Assembly (NCBI GenBank): GCA_947095585.1
Contig: OX352765.1
Coordinates: 79,721,375 to 79,785,374 of the forward strand
Origin: Nephrocerus scutellatus
Lineage: Eukaryota; Arthropoda; Insecta; Diptera; Pipunculidae
Length of the DNA: 64,000 nucleotides
Reading direction: 5' to 3'
This document shows positions 46,766 through 59,015 of the stretch, piece after piece. Positions within the stretch are counted from its first letter, which is position 1. Each line of letters starts with the position of its first letter. Position numbers and translations under genes: made by a program. The notes beneath the pieces are model-generated. The model saw only the letters and a list, made by a program, of their open reading frames with translations, was not told where the DNA came from and made no database searches.

Positions 46766-47357
46766 GGGTCAGCTCAAGTTAAATAAAAGTTTTTAAAAAG
46801 AAAAGAGGGGATCTTAATATTAAGCTAAGAAGACTCAATTGGCTCAATGGCAGAAAATCTGTTTTGTCATAACAAACTACTAATATATATAAGAAAACAT
46901 TAAGACCAGTATGGACAAGTGGCATTCAACTCTGGGGGTTTCTGCTAAAAATAACTTAGATATAATTCAAAGTAATAAGATGCATAGTAAATGCTCCAGG
47001 GTATGTCAGAAACTCCGACTTAGATCGCGACCCTAAGCTTAATATTGTACAAGAAACTATCCGTGAATTTGCAACAGCCAATCCCTACAGCCTTGGACGA
47101 CATATTAATCAGGAAGCAGCAAAACTTTGCGATACAATTGGGATTACTCGAAGACTACAGCGAATTAAACCACACGAGCTAAGAGGGAGCTACGTTATCT
47201 ATTTAGAAGATAAAACAGAAATGAAAAATAAACGTGTATTTATTTAATGTAAAATATACAGTATTTAATTTGTAAATATAACAAATGTAAGCTTCTCGTT
47301 AGTGTAAACTAGTGTAGTATAAGTTATCAATTTTATAACACTTCAATAAAAAAAAAT

Positions 47358-50300
47358 TAGCCAATGTCTTCTTTTTACAAATGTTGAATTATATTTGAAA
47401 ATAGAAACCTTTCTCAATACCTTTTATTTCATCTCTTAACCCTAATTTTTGCCACCATTTTAAGATTAAGTGTACTTCAGGAGCTAACTTTAGCAAACCT
47501 TGGTGCTGTTTAAAAGCAGAATTATTGCAAATTGCAATGAATGTCTTTAATATTATTCTAATTTTCCCAACGAGAACAGAAATCCTTAAAATTTACTCTT
47601 CAGTAATTTATAAGTCTCCCTTCAGGTTAAATGTGATATCCATTCTTTTAGAACTTTGCTGAATAAATAAAAAATACATTCCTAATTCCTTGTATGATTA
47701 TCTCTTTATAAATTTCTTGATCTCTTTGTAAGAACCTAAATCTCTTATATAAGATTTCACAAAGAATATTATTGCCATCATTGCAGGGTTGTTAATAAGA
47801 AACACGTTTTTTTTTGTATTACGGGATTTTTTATTAAAATCTTTCAAGAGTCATTTAAAGCCCCAAAAATGTTATTATCCTCATATTTTCTCTCTTGATC
47901 TCTCTAACCTTCTCTTTAGAGTTCTCTTAAAAACCAAAATTTCCCAATATTCAATGGGAATGCTTCTATAGTTTTTGGTATCAACAGTTTTACGTATCTT
48001 GTCGTTAGTAATTGCTACGTCCTTTCTTACAGAATAGAAAACGGTTTAGGAATTAGTTTATATTTTACATATTATTAAAAAAAAATTAAGTCTTCCCGTA
48101 CATTAAGAGCGTACTCCTGCTGGAGAGCCGAATATCTTAATGAAATTCCTTCTGATAAGATTTAATGTTCTGATTTAGTTGGCATTGAAAATATATTTCG
48201 AATCTGTCTGGCTTAATGGTTTAAAAGAAAACCTTGATGCTAAAGTAATAGTGACCATCAATACTTTACTAGGTGTCCTTGAAAAGATATTAATAAAACC
48301 CTAAACCGGATTCCACTTCAATGATTCCAATGATTACATTTTCCCATTCACTCTTTTTTGTTAAGGTTTCTCTTCCTCTTTTCAGATAATTTAAAATGCA
48401 AAAAAAAATCCCTTTTTAGGATATCTCACAATTTTCTCCTTGAAATGCAGAGTTGAAGGACTCGAATTCACTTGCTCTTGATTAACGTTGATTGAATTAA
48501 AGGACTATTTTTAAAAAAAAACTTCCCACATTATATGTTTCTCTATAACAATCAAATTCACCACTCCACAAGAGAAATTTACAAAATATTTCGAACATCT
48601 CTCTTTGCTTTCGTAAACAACGATTTTCGAATTTCTCAGTTCAGAATTAACTCAGTGTTCGGATGAATTTGCGCACAATCTGATTTTCTCATTTTCATGC
48701 TCTCTGGAAAGATAGGATTTAAGGACAACAAAATTTCCTTGCTCTCTTTTTTTCCTTAATTCCTAAGGGATGGTGTCGCCATGACATACTCGCAGCATTT
48801 AATTTTTGAAATATCTGGCATATGTCACAATCCCAAAAATAACTGAACAAATGCATATTCTTGGTTTTTTTTTACATCTTTCGTTGAGCAGGATTTATAG
48901 CCTTCCCTTCAAGAAAGGTCAATTCTTATTTTTACGTCACACTGTGACGAGTCGATATTCCTGCATCTCTGCAGGATAATCGCATTGTTACAGCATTCTA
49001 TGGAAAGATCTCTGCAAAATTAAAGCCTCTTCTAATGAGCAATGAGTTCCTTCCCGCTGTGTTTGAGGCTGCCTTGAGACAAGACTGAGAAGGACAACAA
49101 AAAACAAAAACTAAAGAAGTAGCACACTTCGTTCGTCATTGTGTTTGATGTTGCAAATCTTCGCACTGACTTATGTGCACATTGGATTCAGCAGTCAAAC
49201 GCATTTACTGCTAACTGGAGAACAGCGAACAGCATGGTTTCGCTCAGGTGATGAACTGGCTCATTGTCATTGAGATTCATTGGGATCCTGATTAACTTTG
49301 AATACTTTGTTTCTTTGGCAACGAATGTATTTCTAATTTGCAGGAGACATAATTTCCAGCCGAAATGAGTCGAATCAAATCGGTTCAGGTACATGGCGTT
49401 CACTCACTGAGCAGCTAACAAATAATTAGAACCTCATCAGCACAACCAGCGACAGCAACAGCATGCTTCCGGATCACTACGCTGCACGCCTCGAAAGCGA
49501 GATAATCATAATTTATACAGCAGCGAGTGAAACAATTGTAATTAACACCGCCCTAGATGAGAGGAGGAGGTTAGGTGTTAATTAGATTTTTCGCTCCGAA
49601 GACGGACAGATGTCCTTTTGTGCACAGCAAATTATCCGATGATGATGCCGATGATGGTCGTAATGATCTGGGGTGTTGAAATGAAACCGCAACTTACATG
49701 CTTCGAGTTTTGGTTGACTGACAACTGCCGGTGCAATGTGCGAGAAGAGTTTTTTTTTTCTGTAGTTGTGGAAGTACTGATTAGCTACGCATTCCGCTCG
49801 TCTGTCTGTCGGTTATTGTTTTGCAATTGGATTCAGATTAGTTGCAGTGAACTAACCTTACATTCGATATTATTTTGCTCAAATCATTAGAGATAATCGA
49901 TTTTGTGCTAATGGCAAATGAATGCATAGAGGAAAATTTCGAACAGTTGCGACTTTAAGTGAATTTGAGTGACATCTTCTGCTAATTGTTTTATTAAATC
50001 TCTAACAAGTAACGAAAAAGTAAATTCTTTTGAAAAACATACAAAAACGATTGTAATTAAATAAGTAAATGTAAAAAAACGGGTAAACACTTTTATCTAT
50101 CCATGATATTAGCATAAATTTTCGTTTTGAGATGCTGAAAATAGTAGTTTATAGTTATTTAGTTCAAGGCTTAAATTTATTGGTCAAGCTAAAAATAAGG
50201 CTTTTTCTTTCTTGTTTCTGTTTTAATTAAGTAAATTAATTTCTTTTCATATATTTATATTTATAATAGAAATGTTAATACTTTACTTCAGCCATTAGGT

Positions 50301-50544
50301 GGTACTTAAGCTGCCAGTTGTCTATTATATTTCCTATTCTAGTGGAAAAGTTTTCGATCCCAAATAGATAAGGCTCGATCAATTGTAGTTCCTTGCTTTT
50401 ATGTACTGTTGATGACCAACATAAAATCAACGGTAGCATTCGTCTTTTCATATAAGAATATTTTGCTTAGAATTGTACCTCCATCGAGTCAATTCTTTTG
50501 TTTTCAATTTTGCCAAAATCTATTCGTACTGATGAAATGTCTTC
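47358..50544. other. No gene seen
   Basis: Very AT-rich, with repeated CTCTTT / TTTATAAATTTC-like phrases between 47400 and 48800 that suggest an old diverged repeat but without a measurable period. No frame shows a domain. Confidence 0.4.
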
Positions 50545-51855
50545 ATTATACAATTGAATGAAGTGAAGCAGTACGGCTTTCGTGGGCAACGTTCCACTGG
50601 AGATTTGATGGAATATCTCACCAAACAGTGGATCCGGTCTTTGCATCAATTTGGTGAAAGTAAAGCTGTTGCTCTCGATATTTCCAAGGCATTTGCCATC
50701 AAGCTCTTTTGTCTAAAATGCGTGCTTATGGAGTTGATGAAAAACGGCTTCATTGGATTAGAAGCTATCTTTTGGACCCCTCAATTGAAGTTGTTTTGGA
50801 CGGTTTCAAGTCTAAAGATCATTACTTAAATGCTGGCACTCCCCAGGGCTCTGTTTTTGTCCCCGACGCTCTTCCTCATTTTTATTAATGATCTCTTATC
50901 TGTGATTTTTAATCCAATTCACTTTTTCGCCGACGACAGCACTCTCAGCTTCTCATATAAGTTTGAGAAACGTCCCTCCACTCGTCATGTGAAACTCAAA
51001 TAACTACGTATATTAAAAGCACGTTAAATACTGAACTTGACAGTTTAATACAATTAGGAAAATTTAATCAATTAGAATTTAACGCATCCAAAACCCAATG
51101 CTGGTCCTATAGTATAAGCGAATCCTAAATCCCATGCCATTATCTTTGAATGGCACTTGCATTGAGAAAACTGAAAATCTCGCAATTCTCGGTATGTGCG
51201 TTAACGACAAGCTTCGTTGGAATGACCACATATTACCTTCGCCAAAAATGCTGCGAAATGTTTAGGTTTTCTAGCCCAGTGCAAGAAATATATCACTCCA
51301 TCTGATCTGGCTACTATCTACAAGGCTTTTTTCGCCCTAAACTTGAGTACATTTGCCATATCTGGTCTGGTGCGTCAAAAACCACCTTGTATCAACTAGA
51401 TAGAATACAAAACCGTGCGATAAAACGTATCGGTGACGCAAATATAGCGAAATCAATAGATTCGCTTGAACACCGCAGGAACGTCTCCTGCTTGTCACTG
51501 TTTTATCGCTTTTTCTACCAGCGGTGCTCAAGAGAAATAGCCAGCTGCATGCCACCTCTCCTTGAATCCAACTGCAATACTCGTGGCGCTCTAAATGCAC
51601 ATCAGTTTACCCTTAACCCCATCTTCGGACGAAAAGTTAAGTGCAGGGATTCCTTCTTCAGCCGTACAATATGTATGTGGGATGCTCTGCCAACCTCTCT
51701 CTTTCCACATCACTATGATCCACAGACATTCAAAACACAAGCTCATAGACATCTCCTCTTTTCGCCCTCTTTTACTTAACGCCCACGCTGTGTCAAGCAT
51801 ATAGCCGAGAATTGTAAGGGTGCGAACCCCTTGAAGCGTGCGCGAATTGTAAAAA
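50545..51855 (+). mobile_element. CR1/Jockey-like LINE, copy B (best C-terminus)
   Basis: RT from the fingers to the end: QYGFRGQRSTGDLMEYLTKQ, KAVALDISKAFA, a frame change, then SYLLDPSIEVVLDGFKS, LNAGTPQGSVF, a frame change, INDLLS and HFFADDSTLS (FADD at 50926-50937, both Asp present). Then come FNQLEFNASKTQC, LAILGMCVNDKLRWNDH and FRPKLEYICHIWSGASKTT. An open frame at 51387-51779 reads YQLDRIQNRAIKRIGDANIA, SLEHRRNVSCLSLFYRFFYQ, RCSREIASCMPPLLES and MWDALPTSLFPHHYDP. The 3' tail GCGAACCCCTTGAAGCGTGC ends at an A run near 51855. No poly(A) proper. The 5' half is missing. Copies A, C, D, E and F belong to the same family. Confidence 0.85.
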
Positions 51856-54134
51856 AACGAATCAGCGCCCATGAAGGCACAAGTCATTTCCTTATATGGA
51901 AAGGTTATAGTAAAACGAAAACGACCAAATTTAGCAAAAAAAATGTTATCTTCTCACATATTCATAAAAAAGTGTCTCTTTGTCGTTGTCGTTGATGAAC
52001 TTGATGACTTGATCTACGATGTCCCAAGAGTTAGCCCCCAGCGATTATTTTCTCTTTGCGAATTTGTAAAATTAGCTCGACGGAAAGTCACCAATGAGAC
52101 AAAAGCATAATTTGAAGGGTTGAAGAGATCGTACTGTGCTTAGAAGGGATCAAAATATAAGAAAAACATTGGACAAGTGTTAAACAGTGTTATGTGTTAA
52201 AAAATGAAATAACTTTGTGCAAAAATAGGTTGTATTTTACCAAAGACTGCTATGTATCTGCGGAAATTTTGTAACACAGAAGCAATAAAAAGGAAAATTA
52301 TGATTCCAAACCTGACCTCTGTTTGGCAATAAGTTATTTTCTGCTGTTTTTTTTCAAAGCCTTTGGAATCTCACACAGCAGCTCGCTATAGTATATCAAA
52401 TCTGACATTTACTTCAAAAACTTTTGCGAACGAACTACCTAATGTGGTGTGGTTTGCGGAAGTATTTTTTATTATGCAATTTATGAGGCTATACGTCAAA
52501 AACCACCGCAAAATACTATAACACTCGTCGAAAACATATGCAGGAGCCTTCAAAAATGAGGTCAAGTGAAAAGAGATTCATAATTGATTGTGCAGATATG
52601 GTGGAATGTTTCATCTCTGCGAAAGTTCTTTTTGAAATGAATCCAACACAATGATAGGACTACATCATAAATAATTGAAGAATCTAGCTGGAAAAAACCA
52701 TAGTGCGTTTGTCTCTGGTTCTGACCTCCCGATATCAATATAACACGAATTATAAATTAGACGAAAATCGTATGTGTCATCATAGAAGGCTCACCACCCC
52801 ATGGTTTGCTTACTCAATGGTTCATTTCATATTGAAAAGTATTTTATTAATACACACTCATGATGGATATCCTTAATAACACGAAATAGTGCGAATATTG
52901 TAATGAAGTCCTAACTAAATTATTACCTACTCTGAGAGAGAATGTATCTTTGCATAAATGTACTTGGCAACAGTTTTTGCAGATTCCCATTTTTGCATGC
53001 ACTTACCGCATTCTTTCCTTCTAATGCTTCCCCCAATGGTACAATAGAAATTATTGCAATTGTTAAACGGTTGAGACAAGAGATAGTTCCATGTTGGTAG
53101 TATAGTATAGTCATCCTGGCAAAGAAATAACTTCATCTCAAATTCATTCCATAGCTTACTCCTTCAAACGTACAATACAGCAATGGAAGCACTACAGTCT
53201 ATCATTCATAAATACAATATGAGTAGAAGTTTATAAAAAAATGAGTTTTTTTTCCTTTCTCTATTGCGAATTCACTCGTCCGGCAACGATACTCCACATA
53301 TAGTCCGCGTCTAGTACGAGTACTCGTATCAGATGTTCGTATTTAGTTCGCATAATAGGTCACAGGGGTAGTAGTGCGGCGGCGAGAAAATATTATTAAA
53401 TATTTATATACTAGGGATTTGGCTTCTTCTCATTTTCCTTCATTCCTTTTTTTCTTTTTCTTCTCCTTTAGAGTCCTCTGTTTCAATTGTCCGTAACATT
53501 CACATTGTATTCGTTTTTGTCCGCTTTTGGTGACGTAGTCAATTACAGTGTAGCGAATACAATGAACATTATTCCTATAAGCTGGTACTTTCCGGCAAGG
53601 ACAATTAATAATCTTTTAAAAGTATGACAACAGGGTGATTTCGATAATTTAAGGGCAAAGAATTGGAAAACACTGAAGGTAGATGAATAAGAAAATTAAA
53701 TTCAAAGAAAATTTCTGTGTAATGAAGTTTAGTTTTAGAAAACTCGAGTTTAACACTTTTTATAATAGCTGTACTGGAGCGCTTCACTACCCTACTGACT
53801 GAGGTCCTCATTCCAAAATATAACAGATTCGTGTTTGTTTGCAAAATTGAAAAAGCCTTCTTTCTGTATACAGGATCTTGATAATTTGTGAAAACCAAAT
53901 TTGAAAAAAATACATTTGTAAATATGAGAGCCAACTGACCAAAGTATCCATCTCGTTCTAAAATATAGTGGGCCTTTTTTTAAATACCTAACTGGTGTGC
54001 AAAATGTCATTATCATCATCATGTTTTGATCTAAAACCGGGGTCCGGTCCTGGCTTCCCGCAAAAAGTTTCTCAACCGGTCCCGATTTTGAGCAGATGTT
54101 TTTTTTATTTTTTTATATTTTTTTTATTATTCGC
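51856..54134. other. No gene seen
   Basis: No domains recognised. A 79-codon frame at 51871-52110 is unassigned. A motif with ATCATCATC followed by GGGGTCCGGTCCTGGCTTC at 54010-54055 resembles, inverted, the one at 61395-61450. Confidence 0.4.
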
Positions 54135-55410
54135 GCAATTCTTGTATATATAGTATGTATAGTTCATGAATTGCGCGGAAAATTGCGGGACCTCCTGTCT
54201 TAATTAGCTCCGCTGGGATACCATATGATCCTAGGGCCTTATTATTTTTGAGCCGATTTATCGCTCTGCTAACTTCATCTGTGCTTGGTGGCGGCAGACT
54301 TTGCCTTAGAGGTCGGCGATCAGTTTACCATCTTTGTCTTTGCAACATGTGCAACGCCACCACGGTCTCTTTAGTAGAACTTTCACGCCTGGTATGGTCC
54401 TTGCTCTCTGTACTGTTCTAGTTTACGGATGGATATTCTTCTCCCAGGCTGCTTTCTTTCGCCGATGAACTTTTTTTTAATATCTTCTGAAATCTTTACA
54501 TTCATATTCGTGTGCCCGCGTTCTATGAGATTACGCAACATTCTTACCTTCAGTCACTAGCTTACATTCGTCATCGAACTAGTCGTTCCGATCTCTACGA
54601 CTGCCTAATTTGGAGTCAGTAGTACTAATGACAGTATTCTTAAGGCGTATCCGGCCCAGCATCTCAGCCCCAGGACTTACTCTCACTGCATTTAGGGCGA
54701 GTCCTCTCGCTAGACCGTTATTGTTTCTAGTCTTTCCGTGAAAGGGCAGCCGTGTTGACTCGAATCTTATTCGCAGACGCAGTCTTTCGTGATAACGCAA
54801 TCCCCCTTCGGAGCACCATACTAAGAAGATAGTGGTCCGCGTCGACGTTGGCACATCGGTACGTTCGTACCGTCATCAGGTTTGGGTTGTGGCGGTGGTC
54901 TGTCAAGACGTTATCTATCTGGTTGCGAGTTGCTCCATCAGGAGATATCCAAGTGGCTTTGTGGATATGTTTACTCGCAACGACCAAATTATTGCTTGCT
55001 GCCATCTCTATGACTTGTTGTCCATTGTCATTATTGTTCTCGTGTAAGCTATGGGTGCCAATATACTGCATACATATCCCCAGAATGATTTTTGAGGGAA
55101 GGCATGGAGTTCCAGTTCGACAAATTCAAGGAATTCTTCCTTTTCATCATCTGTAGGTGCTTGAATACTTATGAGGCTTATGTTTTTAACTCTTCCTCAT
55201 ACGTGAACGGTGCACAGCCGTCCATTTACTGCTTTAAAGCCAATAACGTTGAGTTTGATTCTATTGCTGACTAGAAACCCTACCCCGAGCACATATTGTC
55301 TTGCATGAAAGCTGTATTATATGTCATATTCTTATTTTTGTAGTACACCATTTCCCGTCCACCGCATCTCCTGTATTGGTGATACCACAAGATGTCAGGC
55401 ATAAAGTTCG
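54135..55410 (-). mobile_element. RTE-like LINE, copy 3
   Basis: Minus strand. The endonuclease is relatively well kept in the frame 54727-55071: YIGTHSLHENNNDNGQQVIE, AASNNLVVASKHIHKATWIS, PDGATRNQIDNVLTDHRHNP, MTVRTYRCANVDADHYLLSM. The SDH box is ADH and DHVLxD is DNVLTD. Upstream pieces IGFKAVNGRLCTVHV and LISIQAPTDDEKEEFLEF match copy 2. Downstream (54135-54580) are the linker and DEVSRAINRLKNNKALGSYG, with about 100 bp missing compared with copy 1. RT is absent. Confidence 0.8.
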
Positions 55411-57329
55411 TCCATCCAAATGAGGTTTGCAATATCCGGACGTAAAACTAGGAAATGCTGAATGACTGAAGTAGAGAATATGGACATAGATGGAATGTCC
55501 TGCAAAGTGCTCGATTTCAACTCAGTAATGAATTGCCCATGGGAGGAAGCTTATGAGGCTGCTGTGAAGCCTTTTACAATTGACTCATAATCTTACTAAC
55601 TAACTGCAATTCAGCATATTCTGAAACACCCAGTACTTAGAGTAAAGTATTATACCAGCCACCAAAGTGTTTCTTAATTCATATTTCTCTGGCAAATTCT
55701 AATACTGTAGCTGCAGTATTATTGGCTTTCCGCTCAACACTCTGTTCATTCGAATAGATTTATCCATTTTTCATTCCGATTTTCCGACACACAAAGGGAT
55801 GGTTTTATTGCTTTCTAGCGGAGGGAGAGGGCAATTCTCCGCTGACTAATGAAGACTTTTTCTATATATATTTTATACTTTTTGTTTTGAAAATTTTCAC
55901 TTTGAGTAGGATTCATGACATAGTGGAGTTAATTCGAATTGCATTTCTATTTAAAGGAGAAAAGGATCAAGCGATCGACTATTCTACAGTAGTGGATTAA
56001 TTTTTGCCTTCAATTAATATTCTTACATTAATGATTTTTGAAGGATATAAAAAGGAATGATGTATGCAACATTTTGCAGAGTAAGGACAAGTCAATAATA
56101 GCTTCGCCTGTCAGATGATACTCAAAGTATATTGACAGCATCACTTAATTTGCTTTGGATGGGATTTTTATGGCTTACGGGTATACGCAGCATTATTATT
56201 CGCATTCTTCTTTGTAAGGATAATAGAAAATCAACGCAAGATGACGATGATAATGACAATGGGCATGATTGCCAAAAGACATGAAACATTCATTAGTTGC
56301 GTTTTCATCCCAAAAGCATTGAACGTACTCCTAGTAGGTAAAGGGGATTTTTTTGTTTTAGAGGAAAGAATCAATATGGAATATTTTCTAAGCATTTGTG
56401 CAATCTTTTCTAACTACGTACTAAAATTATTCATTCAGATTTATATTACATATTGCTTAGCAAATATTTTTCTGATGAAATTTTTTAGTGATATCACATT
56501 AAAGAGTAATTTTACCACAATCTCTGAAAAGGTAATTTGCGTTTAAATTCTTTTATACTAAAACACGGAGGATAAAGGTCATTTAGCAAAAACTACCTTC
56601 ATGACCAACAAAACAACCACACTGAAATCTGCTAATCTATTCTACCTTCCAAAGGACTTTAAGGTCATAAACAATGCAATCGATTCCACGGCGGCATTTC
56701 TAAATTGCGACCCAATTCACACACCATCAGTGACAATGTCTTATTGTTGCTTCCGCTGTTCATCCGAGCAAGAAAAATTCATTTTCTTTTCAAGGTTATC
56801 GGAGTTTAAAAGAATTCTCAGCGGAAATAAACCGCTCAACAATATAGCTTACACCTAAAAACCGGTACCCGCTACTGTGTACCTTTGCGCTCGTGTGCCT
56901 TAGTCAAGGTTGCTCTTTATGAATGTGGTTGGTGTGCGCGGTTTTTAGAACAAAATGAATAACACCATAGAGACGCGGTTTTTAGTTCAAGGATGACCTG
57001 GATGCTGCTGCACATTGTTCCTTTGGGAATGTGATTTGCAAAAGAGCAGCTTGACAAATGACATAATTTATGGATGGTATTTTTCTGTTGTTGTTGTTGT
57101 TTTTGTTGTGTCTTATAATGGTAGGATAGTCGCATAATTGGTTAGACACTGATGGTATTTCGCATAATGCTGCCGGTCAGATAAGGAAGGTTATAAAAGG
57201 CAATACGAGTAAGTCGCAGGGAATAAAAACACTATTCGAGTATTTACAGTACTCGTATAACATTAATGGAGGCAATGGATATTTTAGAATATTTATTTTA
57301 TGTAATCTTCATACGCGTAAAGGTGCTTG
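55411..57329. other. No gene assigned
   Basis: AT-rich. A (TTG)n run is at 57085-57109. Frames at 56241-56546 (101 codons) and 56601-56858 (85 codons), both plus, show no domain I recognise. Confidence 0.4.
57085..57109. repeat. (TTG)n microsatellite
   Basis: Trinucleotide run TTGTTGTTGTTGTT with one T-rich interruption. Confidence 0.85.
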
Positions 57330-57775
57330 CATCATTATAATGAAAGACCACATGATTGGAATAGCGTTGGCGTTACGTTTAAGGAGGGGACATGATGAGA
57401 TCTGTGTGAGCTTGAGTATTGAATGCATGCAGTTCGTATTGATACGGAAATACAAGGCTTGGCAAAACATTCCTCATAGGTGTTGTGCAGCTGAAGTACG
57501 TAAAAAGATGCGCTTGAAAGAAAGTTGATAAGAGTGTTGAGCGCCACAAGTATTGTGGTTGAATTCGTGGAGACGCGACATGCCACTGACGACTTTCCTT
57601 GAGCACCGCAGTTACAAACATGGAAAAGCTTACGCAATGGTATTGCTAGCGTTGAGAAAACTAATAGATCAAGGGGCTGTATTTATTTAAAAACTTAAAA
57701 CTTAAAACCTTAGAAACTGTACCAGCATGAGAGTGCATCTGTCACATAGGGTGTTCAATACTTGGTACAGGCGGA
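57330..57775 (-). pseudogene. CR1-like LINE, copy D (two joined pieces)
   Basis: Minus strand: at 57610-57775 a piece of the pre-RT/RT start matching 4470-4650 in copy A (CCATTGCGTAAGCTTTTCCA is shared). It is joined to the C-terminus SSVACRLHEFNHN, HSYQLSFKRIFLRTSAAQ and INTNCMHSILKLTQ (57335-57637 frames), matching ASCMPPLLESNCN...FSRTICMW in copy B. A short Lys-rich, TTTTAAGTTTTAAG-containing stretch (57680-57710) marks a further rearrangement. It ends where the LOA-group LINE begins. Confidence 0.65.
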
Positions 57776-59015
57776 AGCAAAGATCTGTCCGCAAAGGAAC
57801 TCCACAAGGTTGAGTCCTGTCACCCTTTCTATGGAACTTAGCGGTAACGAACTGCTGGTATGCCTAAGAGGTGAGGGCTGCAGAGTAATTGCATATGCAG
57901 ATGACGTTGCTATTGCCGTCTCAGGAAAATACACGAATACCCTAAAGGAACTCTGGCAAAATGCTCTCAATAAGCTAACTTGCTGGGCAGATCGGTGTGG
58001 TTTAGGGGTAAATCCTCACAAAACTAAACTTGTCCTATTCAGCAGGAAATATAAAGTTCCACATATTAACCCTCCTTTTATAAAAGGTATAAGCCTAACA
58101 TTCTCTGATAGAGCCAAATATTTGGGTCTTATTTCAGACAAGAAGTTGAGCTGGAAACCTAATAACAAGAAAGACACAGTGACACTCTTCTCATGGAAAA
58201 AAGCCATTGGTAGCCGTCGCGGTCTTCAACCCCATATAACCCATTGGCTATATACAGCGGTAGTAAGACCTACTCTTCTATACGGTGTGATTGTATGGTG
58301 GACTGCCTTAAATAAGAAAGTAAAGCTTGATAAATTAAGCAAATTCCAAAGGTCATCTAGTCTATGCATGAGCGGAGCACTACGTACAACCCCCTCCGCC
58401 GCATTGGACATCCTGTTCGACCATACATCACTCGACATTTACAGCAAGCAATTAGCTGCTAGTTCGACTATTCGCCTTAATGCTATCTCCCAGTGGATTA
58501 GAAATAAAATCGGTTACTCCTCTATCCTGAATTTAGTCAGGATTCCAGACAGCATAAGACTACACCATTCCGCAACTCCATTTCAACAAAAACGTCCAGG
58601 TCACCTTCCCCACCAGATCATTCTGAGACGAAGACGCCTACCTGGAGATGAACACATTCATTTTTACACAGACGGGTCAAAAACTGATGACGGAGTTGGC
58701 GGACGTGTATTCTCCCAAAATATAAATCTAAACCTCTATTTCCGTATTCCAAATCACTGTAGTGTTTTTTTTAGGCTGAAATTATGGCAATTAGTTAAGC
58801 TGAAGAAACACGTCATATCCGCTAAGGATATCCGTATATTCTCGGATAGCCAAGCTGCACTGAAATCCCTGGAATCAGTCTCCACAAGCTCAATTTTAGC
58901 CCCTAACTGCAGTTCATCTCTCGTGGAGATAGCGGATCAGTTCAATATCCACCTATGTTGGGTGCCGGGGCATAGAGACATTCCGGGTAACTGTATGGAT
59001 GACGAACTCGCCTAG
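57762..59015 (+). pseudogene. RT-RNase H open frame of the LOA-group LINE
   Basis: 417 codons from the first ATG, which is not the native start since the RT is already under way. Residues 45-48 are YADD (RT active site intact). Then CGLGVNPHKTKLVLFSRK, AKYLGLISDKKLSW (~119-131) and YTAVVRPTLLYGVIVWWTAL (~164-182) form the thumb. RNase H starts at HFYTDGSKTDDGVGGRVFS (~300-318, Asp304), with IFSDSQAALKSL (~359-370, Asp362) and WVPGHRDIPGNCMDDELA (~400-417). The expected FQAE Glu is replaced by FFRLKLWQL because the DNA, which reads QAEIMAI one frame over, is frame-slipped locally for about 15 codons. The frame ends in TAG where family members continue ADELAR. Confidence 0.85.

Larger units (their letters stand above)
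44190..47357 (+). mobile_element. Jockey LINE, long copy with satellite insert
   Basis: Remnants from ORF1 to the 3' end. CVNCVGDHHTAE (44240-44290) is a CCHC zinc knuckle whose last Cys is TGA. The endonuclease has MLWNANxLLNHKNELQVVLD, KIDVCLISETHLTNQ, TTISIKTK, SVYSPPKN and MGGDFNAKHSQWG. RT follows: SPVYDLITAEIVQHL, VPCYWKGLEVIMIPKPGKDS, SYRSICLLPILS, QLGFRNQHSTIEQVHRI and GIPEGSILGPKRFNIF. The YADD segment is deleted. Then come SNTARYLGMNLEAKLR, the ~0.9-kb insert, INLKLRRLNW-type LNIKLRRLNWLNGRKS, PVWTSGIQLWG, APGYVRNSDLDRDPKL and QRIKPHELRGSY. The tail is CAATAAAAAAAAA at 47345-47357. Many stops. Confidence 0.85.

Noticed and set aside
57762..59015. The 417-codon frame as a host gene
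   Set aside because: It begins inside an RT domain, lacks a native start, continues past its stop as LINE sequence and matches other LINE pieces in the window.
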